Source: Cryptosporangium aurantiacum (lineage in GTDB: Bacteria; Actinomycetota; Actinomycetes; Mycobacteriales; Cryptosporangiaceae). From it: DNA of 64,000 bases. How positions within the stretch are numbered: position 1 is the first letter of the stretch; every line of letters starts with the position of its first letter. The stretch spans positions 1 through 64,000 of the forward strand of contig NZ_FRCS01000022.1 in assembly GCF_900143005.1 (NCBI RefSeq), in the 5' to 3' direction. Positions 8,235 through 16,303 of this stretch are shown here, in pieces. The notes beneath the pieces are model-generated. The model did not search any database. It worked only from the letters and a program-made list of their open reading frames with translations, and was not told the DNA's origin. The translations under genes were made by a program, and so were the position numbers.

Positions 8235-9414
8235 CGACGCCCAGGCACATCTCGTCGCTCGTCCCGTCGCCCCAGACCACGTACCGGGGCTCCAGCGACT
8301 TCAGCGCGGGCAGCGTCCGCCGGAGCGTCGCGTCGTGCGTGCACGTGACCCGGAGCGTGTCGCCCGCCTTCACCGCGACCGGCGGCGTCAGCGGCCGTGC
8401 GCCCTGGTCGTCGAAGTCGTAGCGGGGGACGTCGAGCAGCGTCCGCGCGCCCGGCTTACCGGGGTTGAGCTCGACCCGGATCGACTTGCCGAGCAGGTGC
8501 ATGTGGCCGGCCACCGCGTGGATCGTGCCGGGGTCGCGCACCGTGCGGTCGCAGCGTTGGGTCACCGCGGGCACCGGGGCCCGGCCGTCGTTGCAGAGCG
8601 CGTTGAGGCCTGCGACCGTGGCGCCCGCGTCCGGGCCGAACCGGTGGATGACGTCGAGCACGGCCCGCTCGCGGTCACAGAGGTTGCCGCTCTCGCCGGG
8701 TGCGCAGGCCAGCTCCACCGGTGCGGTCAGCAGCCGGGTCTTCAGCGCGGTGAGCGCCGTCGTCCGGTCGACGAGCCGGAGCCGGATGCCCGACCGGTCG
8801 GTCCCGGCGGGCTCGCCCCCGGTGGCCAGCAGGCTGTAGTGCACCTGCATGACCAGCCTGCTTCCGGCCGCGAGCGGGTAGCCGGTGCCGGGCGTCGTCA
8901 GGTTTTCGCCCCCGCCGGGCGCCCAGGCGGCGACCCACGCGGCTCCGCCGGCGAGCTGGGCGCCCGGGCCGGTGCCGCCGATGCCGGTGCCGCCGAAGCA
9001 GCGCCAGCCCGCGCCCGGCGCCTCGGCGTCCAGCGACTGGGCCTCGGCGACCTGCTCGGGCGGTACCCGGAAGAAAATCGCGTGGTGGACGATCGCCGGA
9101 TTCTGCGGCAGGAACTGGCTCCCGGTCAGGTAGGCCGGTGCGGTCAGCTTCGGGTCGACGAGGAAACAGCGGTACTCGTCGGTTCCGCCGCCGGTGGGTT
9201 GCGGTGTGTAGGGCTCGGCCATCGCGAGCTGCTGGAACCGCTCGCCCGTGCGCAGCGGTGCGGTGGGCGGGGGAGACGTCGTCGCGTGCAGGTGCGTGGC
9301 GGCCGGTGGGGCCGCCTCGGGCGTCGGCTCCGAGCAGGCCACGAGCACACTGCTCGACGCCGCGAGGAGCAGCGCCGCCACGATGCGGGCCAGCCGTCGC
9401 CGGGCCGGTGTCAT
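8212..9414 (-). CDS. Lipoprotein with copper type II ascorbate-dependent monooxygenase (PHM/DBH-like) fold
   Basis: A 400-residue exported lipoprotein: basic start, hydrophobic stretch, lipobox SVLVAC with Cys27. The rest looks like the two-domain copper monooxygenases (peptidylglycine hydroxylase, dopamine hydroxylase). All six copper ligands can be assigned in the right order: the CuH site from His110-His111 (AIVHHAIFF) and His192 (MQVHYS), and the CuM site from His304 and His306 (GHMHLLG) and Met389 (SDEMC). Paired cysteines (for example 276, 288, 358, 390) suit disulphides outside the membrane. Bacterial members are poorly characterised, so the substrate is unknown. The start ATG 9414 is preceded by CTGGGG. 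Confidence 0.8.
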   Translation of the reverse strand: MTPARRRLARIVAALLLAASSSVLVACSEPTPEAAPPAATHLHATTSPPPTAPLRTGERFQQLAMAEPYTPQPTGGGTDEYRCFLVDPKLTAPAYLTGSQFLPQNPAIVHHAIFFRVPPEQVAEAQSLDAEAPGAGWRCFGGTGIGGTGPGAQLAGGAAWVAAWAPGGGENLTTPGTGYPLAAGSRLVMQVHYSLLATGGEPAGTDRSGIRLRLVDRTTALTALKTRLLTAPVELACAPGESGNLCDRERAVLDVIHRFGPDAGATVAGLNALCNDGRAPVPAVTQRCDRTVRDPGTIHAVAGHMHLLGKSIRVELNPGKPGARTLLDVPRYDFDDQGARPLTPPVAVKAGDTLRVTCTHDATLRRTLPALKSLEPRYVVWGDGTSDEMCLGVVIWAPEA

Positions 9415-9537
9415 GCCCCAGGACGGTACTCGCCGGTACCTCGGGGCGGCGGGGTGTTACCGAGATCCGCGCCGGGTATTCCGACGCGCCGGGAAGATCC
9501 GCCCGAGCTGAGCACATCTAGGGTGGAATGAGAGGCG

Positions 9538-9960
9538 ATGAGCGAGACAACCCGATTCACCGAGCGTGGCGTCGAGGAGTTCCTCACCGGCCCAGAGATC
9601 GTCTCGGCCTTCACCTGGGAAAACACGCCGGAGCTCCTGCACGTCGGGCTCTCCGACCTGTACTCGGGGGGCATGCACGGCGGCAAACTGGCGACGGTCT
9701 CCACGGTCTGGCTGCCCGCCAACCGCGCGATGGGCGAGAACATCGCCGAGTTCGAGACGCTCGTCAGCGGCTTGGCCGAGCATCACGACGACCTCTCCCG
9801 GATCGACCGGTGGCGGACCCGTGCCGAGGCGGAGGCCGGTCACGCCTCGGTGGTCGAGGCCGTGAAGAACCGGCTGTCGGCCGCCCACTCCTACACCGAG
9901 ATCCACGTCGTCGAGCGCGACCACAACTACCGCGTCGAACATCCCACCGATCGTGCTTGA
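9538..9960 (+). CDS. Small hypothetical protein, 140 aa
   Basis: A 140-residue acidic soluble protein I do not recognise. It contains TPELLHVGLSDLYSGGMHGGKLATVSTVWLP-type sequence, then a charged helical part (AEFETLVSGLAEHHDDLSRI) and RTRAEAEAGHASVVEAVKNR. Start ATG 9538 has AGAGG 3-8 nt upstream, and TAGGGT at 9519 could be a -10 element, giving a very short leader. It stands alone between a divergent lipoprotein gene and a quinone-oxidoreductase-like gene. Coding-like third positions make it a real gene. Confidence 0.65.
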   Translation: MSETTRFTERGVEEFLTGPEIVSAFTWENTPELLHVGLSDLYSGGMHGGKLATVSTVWLPANRAMGENIAEFETLVSGLAEHHDDLSRIDRWRTRAEAEAGHASVVEAVKNRLSAAHSYTEIHVVERDHNYRVEHPTDRA

Positions 9961-10015
9961 CCTCAAGCGCGGTTGAGATCGGACGCTGTCCTCCCGGCGA
10001 CAAGGGGAGGACGAC

Positions 10016-10987
10016 ATGTGGGTCATTCAGGTGGCGGAGTTCGGCGGACCGGAGGTCCTGACGCCGGTGGAGGTGCCCGACCCGGTTCCCGGGCCGGGCG
10101 AGGCAGTGGTGGACGTCGCGGCGGCCGACGTCCTGTTCGTCGACACCCAGGTGCGGCTCGGGGCGTTCGACTTCGGCGTCCAGTTGCCCTACGTCCCGGG
10201 CGACGGGTACAGCGGGACGGTGTCGGCGGTGGGCGATGGTGTCGACCCGGGCTGGGTCGGACGCCGGGTCGCGGCCTACACCGGCGGTTTCCTCGGCACC
10301 GGCGGCTATCGGGAGCGTGGCCTCGCCCGCGCCGACGAACTGGTGCCGGTGCCGGACGGCGTGTCGTCGGAGGTCGCGGCGGCGCTGCTGCACGACGCGA
10401 TCACCGGGTTGACGCTCACCGACGCGCTGGACGTCCGGCCGGGAGAGTGGGTGCTGATCACCGCAGCCGCCGGCGGGATGGGCGTGCTGCTGCTCCAGCT
10501 GGCCGCCGCAGCGGGCGGGCGCGTCGTCGGGGCCGCCCGGGGTGAAGAGAAGCTCGCGCTGGTCCGGCAGAACGGCGCGGAGCCGGTGGACTACTCATCG
10601 CCCGAATGGGCCGACGCGGCGCGGGCGCTCACCGGTGGCGCCGGGTTCGCCGCGGTGCTCGACGGCGCGGGCGGTGCGGTGGGGGAGACGGCGTTCACGC
10701 TCACCGCCGACGGCGGACGGTTCTCCGGCCACGGTGCCGCGAGCGGCGTGTTCGCCGGCGTTGATCCGGGCGTGGCCGCGGCGCGGGGGGTCAGCGTGTG
10801 CGGGATCGCCGAGGTGCAGTTGACGCAGGAGCGGATGCGGGTGCAGTTGGCTCGTGCGCTGGCCGAGGCTGCCGCCGGGCGGCTGGTGCCTGCGATCGGT
10901 GCGACGTTCCCGCTGGAGAAGGCCTCCGACGCCCACGAGGCCCTGGCCGCCCGCGCGGTACCCGGAAAGGCACTCCTGCTGCCCTGA
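10016..10987 (+). CDS. Zinc-independent quinone oxidoreductase-like MDR protein
   Basis: A 323-residue medium-chain dehydrogenase/reductase of the quinone oxidoreductase branch, using NADPH in the cytoplasm. It has the GroES-like N-terminal part (PGPGEAVVDVAAADVLFVDTQ, LPYVPGDGYSGTVSAVG), then a Rossmann domain with GEWVLITAAAGGMGVLLLQL, AARGEEKLALVRQNGAEPVDY and the C-terminal PLEKASDAHEALAARAVPGKALL. Structural-zinc cysteines are absent. The ribosome site GGGGAGGA lies directly before ATG 10016. A second member of the family lies on the opposite strand after the repeat spacer. Confidence 0.85.
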   Translation: MWVIQVAEFGGPEVLTPVEVPDPVPGPGEAVVDVAAADVLFVDTQVRLGAFDFGVQLPYVPGDGYSGTVSAVGDGVDPGWVGRRVAAYTGGFLGTGGYRERGLARADELVPVPDGVSSEVAAALLHDAITGLTLTDALDVRPGEWVLITAAAGGMGVLLLQLAAAAGGRVVGAARGEEKLALVRQNGAEPVDYSSPEWADAARALTGGAGFAAVLDGAGGAVGETAFTLTADGGRFSGHGAASGVFAGVDPGVAAARGVSVCGIAEVQLTQERMRVQLARALAEAAAGRLVPAIGATFPLEKASDAHEALAARAVPGKALLLP

Positions 10988-10997
10988 CGCCGCGCCC

Positions 10998-11345
10998 GGC
11001 CCCGCGCGACGCGGTCCGGCCCCCGCGCGACGCGGCCCGGCCCTCGCGACGTGGCCCGGCCCCCGCCCGACGCGGTCCGGCCCCGCCCGACGCGGTCCGG
11101 CCCCGCCCGACGCGGTCCGGCCCCCGCCCGACGCGGTCCGGCCCCCGCCCGACGCGGCCCGGCCCTCGCGACGTGGCCCGGCCCCCGCCCGACGCGGTCC
11201 GGCCCCCGCCCGACGCGGTCCGGCCCCCGCCCGACGCGGTCCGGCCCCGCCGGACGCGGTCCGGTCTGGCGGGCCCGGTCTGGCGGGGTCCGGTCTGGCG
11301 GGGCCCGGTCTGGCGGGGCCCGGTCTGGCGGGGCCCGGTCTGGCG
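10998..11345. repeat. Two adjoining GC-rich tandem arrays between convergent genes
   Basis: The whole gap between two convergent oxidoreductase genes is repeats. The first array (about 10998-11263) has roughly 13 units of 19-21 bp with consensus CCCCCGCCCGACGCGGTCCGG; some units carry CTCGCGACGTGGCCCGG, and that variant returns at a distance of about 120 bp, suggesting block duplication. The second array (about 11265-11345) has five to six units of TCTGGCGGGGCCCGG (15 bp). Apparent long frames through it (RRGPAPARRGP...) are repeat artefacts. No gene is supported here. Confidence 0.85.
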
Positions 11346-11380
11346 CGGCGGCTGTCCGGGGGCGGGTGCTGCGGCCGGCG

Positions 11381-12400
11381 TCATGCTGCTGGGACGAGGA
11401 CGACCTTGCCGGTTACCGTGCCCGACTCGGCCAGGCGCAGAGCGTCCGCAGCCTGGGTGAGCGGGACGCGGGCCGCGACCTGCGCGGTGATCGCGCCGTC
11501 GGCCAACAGGCCGAACACCGCAGCGAGGTCCTCGCGGAGGCGGGCCTGGAAGGCCGCGCGGCGCCGACGCCCGGCCCAGATGTTGTAGAACGTCGCGCGG
11601 TGGCCGTTCGGCAGCGCGTTCCACCAGGCCAGCCGCGCGACTAGCCGCAGGACCGGCAGTGAGGAGCTGCCGGGGTCGTTCTTGGTCGCGGCGGTGCCGT
11701 AGGAGACGAGCGTGCCGCCGCGCGCCAAGAGACGGTACGAGTCGACGATGCCGGGGCCGCCGACGTGGTCGAACACCGCGTCGACGCCGTCCGGGGCGAG
11801 TTCGCGGACACGCGCCGGGACGTCCGCGCGGTAGTCGATCGGCTCAGCGCCGAGCGCGCGCACCGCGTCGTGGTTGCGCTGGGACGCGGTGCCCAGCACG
11901 CGGATCCCGGCGTGCCGGGCCAGCTGCACGAGCGTCGAGCCGACACCGCCGTTCGCGCCGTGCACCAGGATCGTCCCGCCGCGGCGGACCTTCGCGATCC
12001 GGTGCAGCATCTGCCAGGCCGTGATGCCGTTGACGACGACGGTCTCCGCGGCGGCCGGGTCGACGCCGGCCGGCACGGGCACGAGGTCCTCCGCCTCGAC
12101 GATCGCGTCACTGGCCCACCCGCCGATCTTGGTCAGCGCGGCGAACCGCCGGCCGATCAGCGTCGGGTCGGCACCGGGCCCGACCGCGGTGACCGTGCCG
12201 ACCAGGTCGTAACCCGGGACGAACGGGAACGCGGGCTGGTCGTAGTACTTGCCGCGGCGCATCTGCTGCTCGGCGAACGAGACGCCGCTGGCCTCGACCG
12301 CGACCCGCGCCTGGCCGGGGCCCGGCTCGGGCAGCGCGCGGGTGCGGACGACGAGGCCTTCGGGCTCGACGATCCCCGGCAGAACGATCTCGGTCAGCAT
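11381..12400 (-). CDS. Quinone oxidoreductase-like MDR protein, likely TetR-regulated
   Basis: A 339-residue medium-chain reductase without catalytic-zinc residues. Marks are PGPGQARVAVEASGVSFAE, FPFVPGYDLVGTVTAVG, the NADPH loop GTILVHGANGGVGSTLVQLA, then ASQRNHDAVRALGAEPIDYR and VDAVFDHVGGPGIVDSYRLL. Start ATG 12400 has GAGAGGAGC upstream. The promoter region holds two near-identical palindromes (see 12424-12466) of the sort bound by TetR-family repressors, so expression is probably induced by an electrophile or drug. No TetR gene is adjacent. Confidence 0.85.
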   Translation of the reverse strand: MLTEIVLPGIVEPEGLVVRTRALPEPGPGQARVAVEASGVSFAEQQMRRGKYYDQPAFPFVPGYDLVGTVTAVGPGADPTLIGRRFAALTKIGGWASDAIVEAEDLVPVPAGVDPAAAETVVVNGITAWQMLHRIAKVRRGGTILVHGANGGVGSTLVQLARHAGIRVLGTASQRNHDAVRALGAEPIDYRADVPARVRELAPDGVDAVFDHVGGPGIVDSYRLLARGGTLVSYGTAATKNDPGSSSLPVLRLVARLAWWNALPNGHRATFYNIWAGRRRRAAFQARLREDLAAVFGLLADGAITAQVAARVPLTQAADALRLAESGTVTGKVVLVPAA

Positions 12401-12423
12401 CGGTTGCTCCTCTCGGTTCGGAA

Positions 12424-12466
12424 GAGTGGTTGACCACTCACTGTTTATAGGAGTGATTGAACACTC
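12424..12466 (-). promoter_or_regulatory. Paired palindromic operators (TetR type) upstream of the reductase gene
   Basis: Two 16-bp inverted repeats, GAGTGGTTGACCACTC (12424-12439) and GAGTGATTGAACACTC (12451-12466), share the form GAGTGnTTGAnCACTC and start 27 bp apart. Between them, on the minus strand, lies TATAAA (12448-12443), a good -10 element for the gene starting at 12400. Operators flanking a -10 box are typical of steric repression by TetR-family dimers. Confidence 0.65.
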
Positions 12467-12495
12467 ACACCGGCGTCCACGTCAACCCGGCCACC

Positions 12496-12559
12496 AGAAA
12501 GATGTCCACCCATCGACCTATCGCCGCTGGTGGAGAGGTCGATAGGTGGCCAACTTTCT
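12496..12559. repeat. Long imperfect hairpin, 24-bp arms
   Basis: Left arm 12496-12519 and right arm 12536-12559 pair at 21 of 24 positions around a 16-nt loop. No T-run follows either arm, so it is not a standard intrinsic terminator. It lies between the divergent promoter region of the reductase gene and the repeat-rich leader of the beta-lactamase-fold gene. Confidence 0.75.
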
Positions 12560-12862
12560 GCGCGTGGCGCCGCGGCCGCGGGCCGCCGGGCGCGGGCCCG
12601 CCCGCGCGGGGTCACGGCGCCCGCGCGGGGTCACGGCGCCCGCGCGGGCGCGCCGCGGGCGGCGCGGCATCTCCCGAGCGAGGCGCGGGCCGTGCGGGAT
12701 CCGGGGTGGTGCGCGGTCGGGGCGGAACCCCCGCGGGCGGCGCGGCATCTCCCCGAGCGGGGGCACGGCATCAGTGAAATTGCCCATTCCCGGGGAAGCG
12801 CGCCCCCGGAAGCGCGCCTTCCGTCGAGGATGGTGGCGGCACCGGGGCCGGGAGGAGACGCG
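12560..12862. other. Extremely GC-rich leader with direct repeats, no gene seen
   Basis: This 300-bp spacer precedes the beta-lactamase-fold gene. It contains a 19-bp unit CCCGCGCGGGGTCACGGCG at 12601 and 12620 with a partial third copy at 12639, and a direct repeat of about 27 bp at 12653 and 12731 (78 bp apart) that includes CCGCGGGCGGCGCGGCATCT. Open frames cross it only because stop codons are rare in such DNA. A promoter could not be located. Confidence 0.55.
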
Positions 12863-14110
12863 ATGACGCAGACCGTGACCGAGGTCGACCCGCGTGAGGT
12901 CGGGCTCGACCCGACGCGCCTGGCGCGGGTCGACCGGCACTTCGCCCGCTACGTCGACGAGGGACGCCTGCCGGGGTGGTCGCTGGTGATCGGCCGCTAC
13001 GGGCGCACCGCCCACGCGAGCACGTACGGCAAGAGGGACGTCGAAGCGGGCACCCCGGTCACCGACGACACGCTGTACCGGATCTACTCGATGACCAAGC
13101 CGATCACCGCGGTCGCGGCGCTGATGCTCTACGAGGAGGGCGCGTTCGAGCTGACCGACCCGGTCGGCAAGTACCTCCCCGCGTTCGAGAACCAGCGGGT
13201 CCTGGTCGGTGGCACCGCCGCGCGCCCGGTGACCGTGCCCGCGATCGAACCGGTCCGGATCTGGCACCTGCTGACCCACACCGCGGGCCTCACCTACGGC
13301 TTCCACCACGTCGACGTCCTGGACGAGATCTACCGGGCCGCCGGCTTCGAATGGGGCACGCCGCGGGGGCTCGACCTGGCCGGTTGTGTCGACGCGTGGG
13401 CCGGTCTGCCGCTGGCGTTCCAGCCCGGCACCGAGTGGAACTACTCGGTCTCCATCGACGTCGTCGGGCGTCTCGTCGAGGTGCTGTCCGGGCAGACGCT
13501 CGACGCGTTCTTCGCCGAGCGGATCTTCGGCCCGCTGAAGATGACCGACACCGCGTTCACGGTCGCGGCGGCCGACGCCGACCGGCTCGCCGCGCTCTAC
13601 GCCCCGACGTCACGCGACGGCGCGAAGATGGTCCGGAACGAGCGGATGGGCCGGGCGATCCTGCGCGAACCGCGTTACCTCGCGGGCGGCGGCGGGCTGG
13701 TGTCCACCCGGAACGACTACCACCGCTTCGCGCAGATGCTGCTCCAGCGCGGCGAGCTGGACGGCGTCCGGCTGCTGGGGGATCGCACGGTGCGGTACAT
13801 GGCCGCGAACCACCTGCCGGGCGGCGTCGACCTGGCCGCGTTCGGCCGGCCGCTGTTCGCCGAGACGACGTACGAGGGCACCGGGTTCGGGCTCGGCGTC
13901 TCGGTGGTGCTCGACCCGGTCGCCGGGCGGACGCTCGGCAGCGCCGGTGAGTTCGGCTGGGGCGGCGCCGCGAGCACGGCGTTCTGGGTGGACCCGGCCG
14001 AGCAGCTGACCGTCGTCTTCCTCACCCAGCTGCTGCCGTCGAACACCTACCCGTTACGCAGCCAGCTGCACCAGCTCGTCTACTCCGCGCTCATCGACCG
14101 GACCCCGTAA
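12863..14110 (+). CDS. Serine beta-lactamase-fold hydrolase/esterase
   Basis: A 415-residue class C beta-lactamase-related protein (penicillin-binding-protein-like/EstB-type esterase), probably cytoplasmic since no signal peptide is seen. The catalytic S-x-x-K is in YRIYSMTKPITAVAALML and the second motif Y-x-x is WNYSVSIDVVGRLVEVLSG. IWHLLTHTAGLTYG and a C-terminal EFGWGGAASTAFWVDP complete the pattern. These proteins hydrolyse esters or lactams; resistance to beta-lactams is not implied. The start ATG 12863 follows GGAGGAGA; the longer open frame upstream is repeat DNA. It converges on the LacI gene with a 20-bp overlap and contains a TTA leucine codon near the end. Confidence 0.88.
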   Translation: MTQTVTEVDPREVGLDPTRLARVDRHFARYVDEGRLPGWSLVIGRYGRTAHASTYGKRDVEAGTPVTDDTLYRIYSMTKPITAVAALMLYEEGAFELTDPVGKYLPAFENQRVLVGGTAARPVTVPAIEPVRIWHLLTHTAGLTYGFHHVDVLDEIYRAAGFEWGTPRGLDLAGCVDAWAGLPLAFQPGTEWNYSVSIDVVGRLVEVLSGQTLDAFFAERIFGPLKMTDTAFTVAAADADRLAALYAPTSRDGAKMVRNERMGRAILREPRYLAGGGGLVSTRNDYHRFAQMLLQRGELDGVRLLGDRTVRYMAANHLPGGVDLAAFGRPLFAETTYEGTGFGLGVSVVLDPVAGRTLGSAGEFGWGGAASTAFWVDPAEQLTVVFLTQLLPSNTYPLRSQLHQLVYSALIDRTP

Positions 14111-15131
14111 CCGGCGCCGTCGACCCGCGCACCACCAGCGACGTCGGCATCAGCACCGAGCGGGCCACCCGGTCCGGATCCTCGATCGTCTCCAGCAGCA
14201 TCCGGGCGGCCTCGGCGCCGACCTCGTAGTGCGGGACGCTCACCGTAGTCAGCGGCGGGCGCATCTTGTCGAGGAACGGCATGTCGTTGAAGCCGACGAC
14301 GCTCACGTCGTCCGGGCACGACAGGCCACGCTCGGCGAAGACGTCGTAGCAGCCCAGCGCGATCAGGTCGTTGCCGGCGACGACCGCGGTGAACCGGCGC
14401 CCAGCCTCCAGCAGCGACCGCAGCGCGCGTGCCCCGTCGGCCTCCGCCCAGTGCTCGCACTCCACGACCAGCGTCGGGTCGTACTCCAGCCCGCGGTCGG
14501 TGACCGCGTGCCGGAACGCCCGGGCGCGCGCCACCCCGGTCGACGTCGACTGCGGCCCGGCGAGGTGGGCGATGCGGCGGTGCCCGAGGTCGGCCAGGTG
14601 CCCGACCGCCGACGCGACGCCGGCCGCGTCGTCGCCGGTGATCGACGGAGCCTCGATGCCTCCGACCCGCCGGTTGACCAGCACGACGCGGACGCCGTGC
14701 GCGTGCAACTCGGTCAGCAGCGGGTGGTCCAGGAGTGCGGTGGCCACGATCAGGCCCTCCACCTGCCGGGAACGCAGCGACTCCACCTGCGCGCGCTCGC
14801 GGTCGGCGTCGTTGTCCGTGTTGACGATCCAGGCGTTGTACCCGGCCGGGAGCAGGACGCTCTCCGCGCCCCGGACGATCGGCGGGAACAGCGGGTTGGT
14901 GAGGTCGGGAATGACCAGGCCGACCGTGAACGAGCGGGCGGTCTTCAGGCTGCGCGCGATCGGGTTCGGCTGGTAGCCGAGCGACTCCGCGGCCCGGATG
15001 ACCTTCCGGACGGTGTCGGCGTTGACGAGCGGACGGGTCTGCGGGTTGAGCGCCCGGGACGCGGTCGTCGCGTGGACGCCGGCCAGCGCCGCGACGTCCC
15101 GCAGCGTCGGCGCCGCTCGGAGTTTCTTCAT
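14091..15131 (-). CDS. LacI family transcriptional regulator
   Basis: A 346-residue LacI/GalR regulator. The N-terminal HTH and hinge are PTLRDVAALAGVHATTASRALN and SLGYQPNPIARSLKTARSFTVGLVIPDL; the periplasmic-binding-like core follows (FPPIVRGAESVLLPAGYNAWI, VVAGNDLIALGCYDVFAERG, VVGFNDMPFLDKMRPPLTTV). It is the last gene of a three-gene minus-strand operon and overlaps the MFS stop by 4 bp. Two operator-like sites with a central CG lie about 2 kb upstream in the divergent promoter region at 17.17-17.29 kb, so it probably represses both arms of the 14-25 kb locus. Confidence 0.9.
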   Translation of the reverse strand: MKKLRAAPTLRDVAALAGVHATTASRALNPQTRPLVNADTVRKVIRAAESLGYQPNPIARSLKTARSFTVGLVIPDLTNPLFPPIVRGAESVLLPAGYNAWIVNTDNDADRERAQVESLRSRQVEGLIVATALLDHPLLTELHAHGVRVVLVNRRVGGIEAPSITGDDAAGVASAVGHLADLGHRRIAHLAGPQSTSTGVARARAFRHAVTDRGLEYDPTLVVECEHWAEADGARALRSLLEAGRRFTAVVAGNDLIALGCYDVFAERGLSCPDDVSVVGFNDMPFLDKMRPPLTTVSVPHYEVGAEAARMLLETIEDPDRVARSVLMPTSLVVRGSTAPVTGSGR

Positions 15132-16303
15132 GCCGCTGCCCCCTCGCGGTCGTCGTCCGCTTCCGCGCGCCAGCGCGCGCGACCCACTGCCGCCGCGACG
15201 CCCAGCGGCACGGTCAGCACCGCCGCCACCGCGAACACCGCGCCGAACCGCCCGTCCTCGGCCGGACCGGCGGCCAGCGCCGCCGCGATCGCGCTGCCGA
15301 GGAACAGCGCCGCCGCGAACAGTGACACGACCGTGGCGCGCGCCGACGGCAACACCTCGGTCGCCCAGGTCTGCATCGTCGAGTGCAACCACGCCCACCC
15401 CATGCCCAGCAGGAACGCGGTGACGACGGCCACTGCGGGCACCTGGGTGACCGCGATCAGCACACACCCGGCCAGCGCACCGGCGGCGCCCGCCGCGGGC
15501 AGCTGCCAGCGGCCGGTTCGTCCGGACAGCACCCCGGCCAGCCGGGCGAACACCAGCACCGCGACACCGTAGACACCGGTGACCGCCCCGGCCACCCCGG
15601 CGCCGACGCCGGTGGCCTCGACCGCCGCGGGCAGCAGCGTCAGGACGCCGAGCAGCACGACGCCGTCGCCGAACGCGAGCAGCAGGACGAGCCAGGTCGC
15701 GCGGGAGCGGCCGACGTCCCGGACCGCGGTGCGGAAACGCTGGGAGCGGCGGCTCACCCCGGGCGGTGGTAAGTGGCGCAACGCCGCGACCAGCACGACC
15801 GCCAGGAGACCGGTGACGACGAACGTCACCCGCCAGCTCACCGCCTGCGCGACGACGCCGGCGAACGCGGCACCCAGCGCGGTGCCCACCGCGCTGCCCG
15901 ACATGAAGTTCGTGATCTCCCGCTGGCGGTCGGCCGTGGGCACCGTGTCGCCGAGGTACACCAGCCCGGCCGGGATCGCCGCGCTGAAACACGCACCGGC
16001 CAGCCCGCGGGCGGCGGCCAGCGCGACCGGTCCGCCGACCAGCGCCGAGGCGCCGGTGGCCACGCTCGCGACGAGCAGCGCCGCGCGCATCGTCCGAATG
16101 AGACCGACGCGGTCGGAGACGACGCCCCAGACCGGCTGCATCAGCCCGTACGCGAGGAAGTACACGCTCGCGGCCTGCACCACCTGGGTGAGCGGGACGT
16201 CGAGGTCGCGGGCGATCGCGACCAGCATCGGCGGCATCGCGAACCGGTCGAGGGTGCTGACCAGCGCGGTCCCCTGGAGTAACCGGCCGGCCCGACGACT
16301 CAC
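15128..16303 (-). CDS. MFS transporter (12-TM)
   Basis: A 391-residue major facilitator. Visible segments include LDRFAMPPMLVAIARDLDVP, VYFLAYGLMQPVWGVVSDRVG (helix 2 and the cytoplasmic loop motif), ARGLAGACFSAAIPAGLVYLGDTV, then a charged central loop and a second six-helix half ending near a polar tail. It starts with GTG 16303, which overlaps the stop of the upstream gene (GTGA), and ends in an ATGA overlap with the LacI gene. The apparent 724-residue frame joining it to upstream sequence is the neighbouring gene read in another frame. Substrate unknown; the operon suggests it moves a compound related to that imported by the divergent ABC system. Confidence 0.85.
   Translation of the reverse strand: MSRRAGRLLQGTALVSTLDRFAMPPMLVAIARDLDVPLTQVVQAASVYFLAYGLMQPVWGVVSDRVGLIRTMRAALLVASVATGASALVGGPVALAAARGLAGACFSAAIPAGLVYLGDTVPTADRQREITNFMSGSAVGTALGAAFAGVVAQAVSWRVTFVVTGLLAVVLVAALRHLPPPGVSRRSQRFRTAVRDVGRSRATWLVLLLAFGDGVVLLGVLTLLPAAVEATGVGAGVAGAVTGVYGVAVLVFARLAGVLSGRTGRWQLPAAGAAGALAGCVLIAVTQVPAVAVVTAFLLGMGWAWLHSTMQTWATEVLPSARATVVSLFAAALFLGSAIAAALAAGPAEDGRFGAVFAVAAVLTVPLGVAAAVGRARWRAEADDDREGAAA

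Noticed and set aside
10998-11345. CRISPR-like repeat region
   Set aside because: Units are contiguous with no unique spacers and no cas genes are in the window.
12518-12862. Possible coding region upstream of the beta-lactamase-fold gene
   Set aside because: Only repeat-derived Arg/Gly/Ala/Pro sequence without domain or start signals; GGAGGAGA plus ATG 12863 fits the protein family.
12863-14110. Beta-lactam resistance gene
   Set aside because: The protein has the class C-like fold but no signal peptide, and such family members are mostly esterases or peptidases; resistance cannot be inferred.
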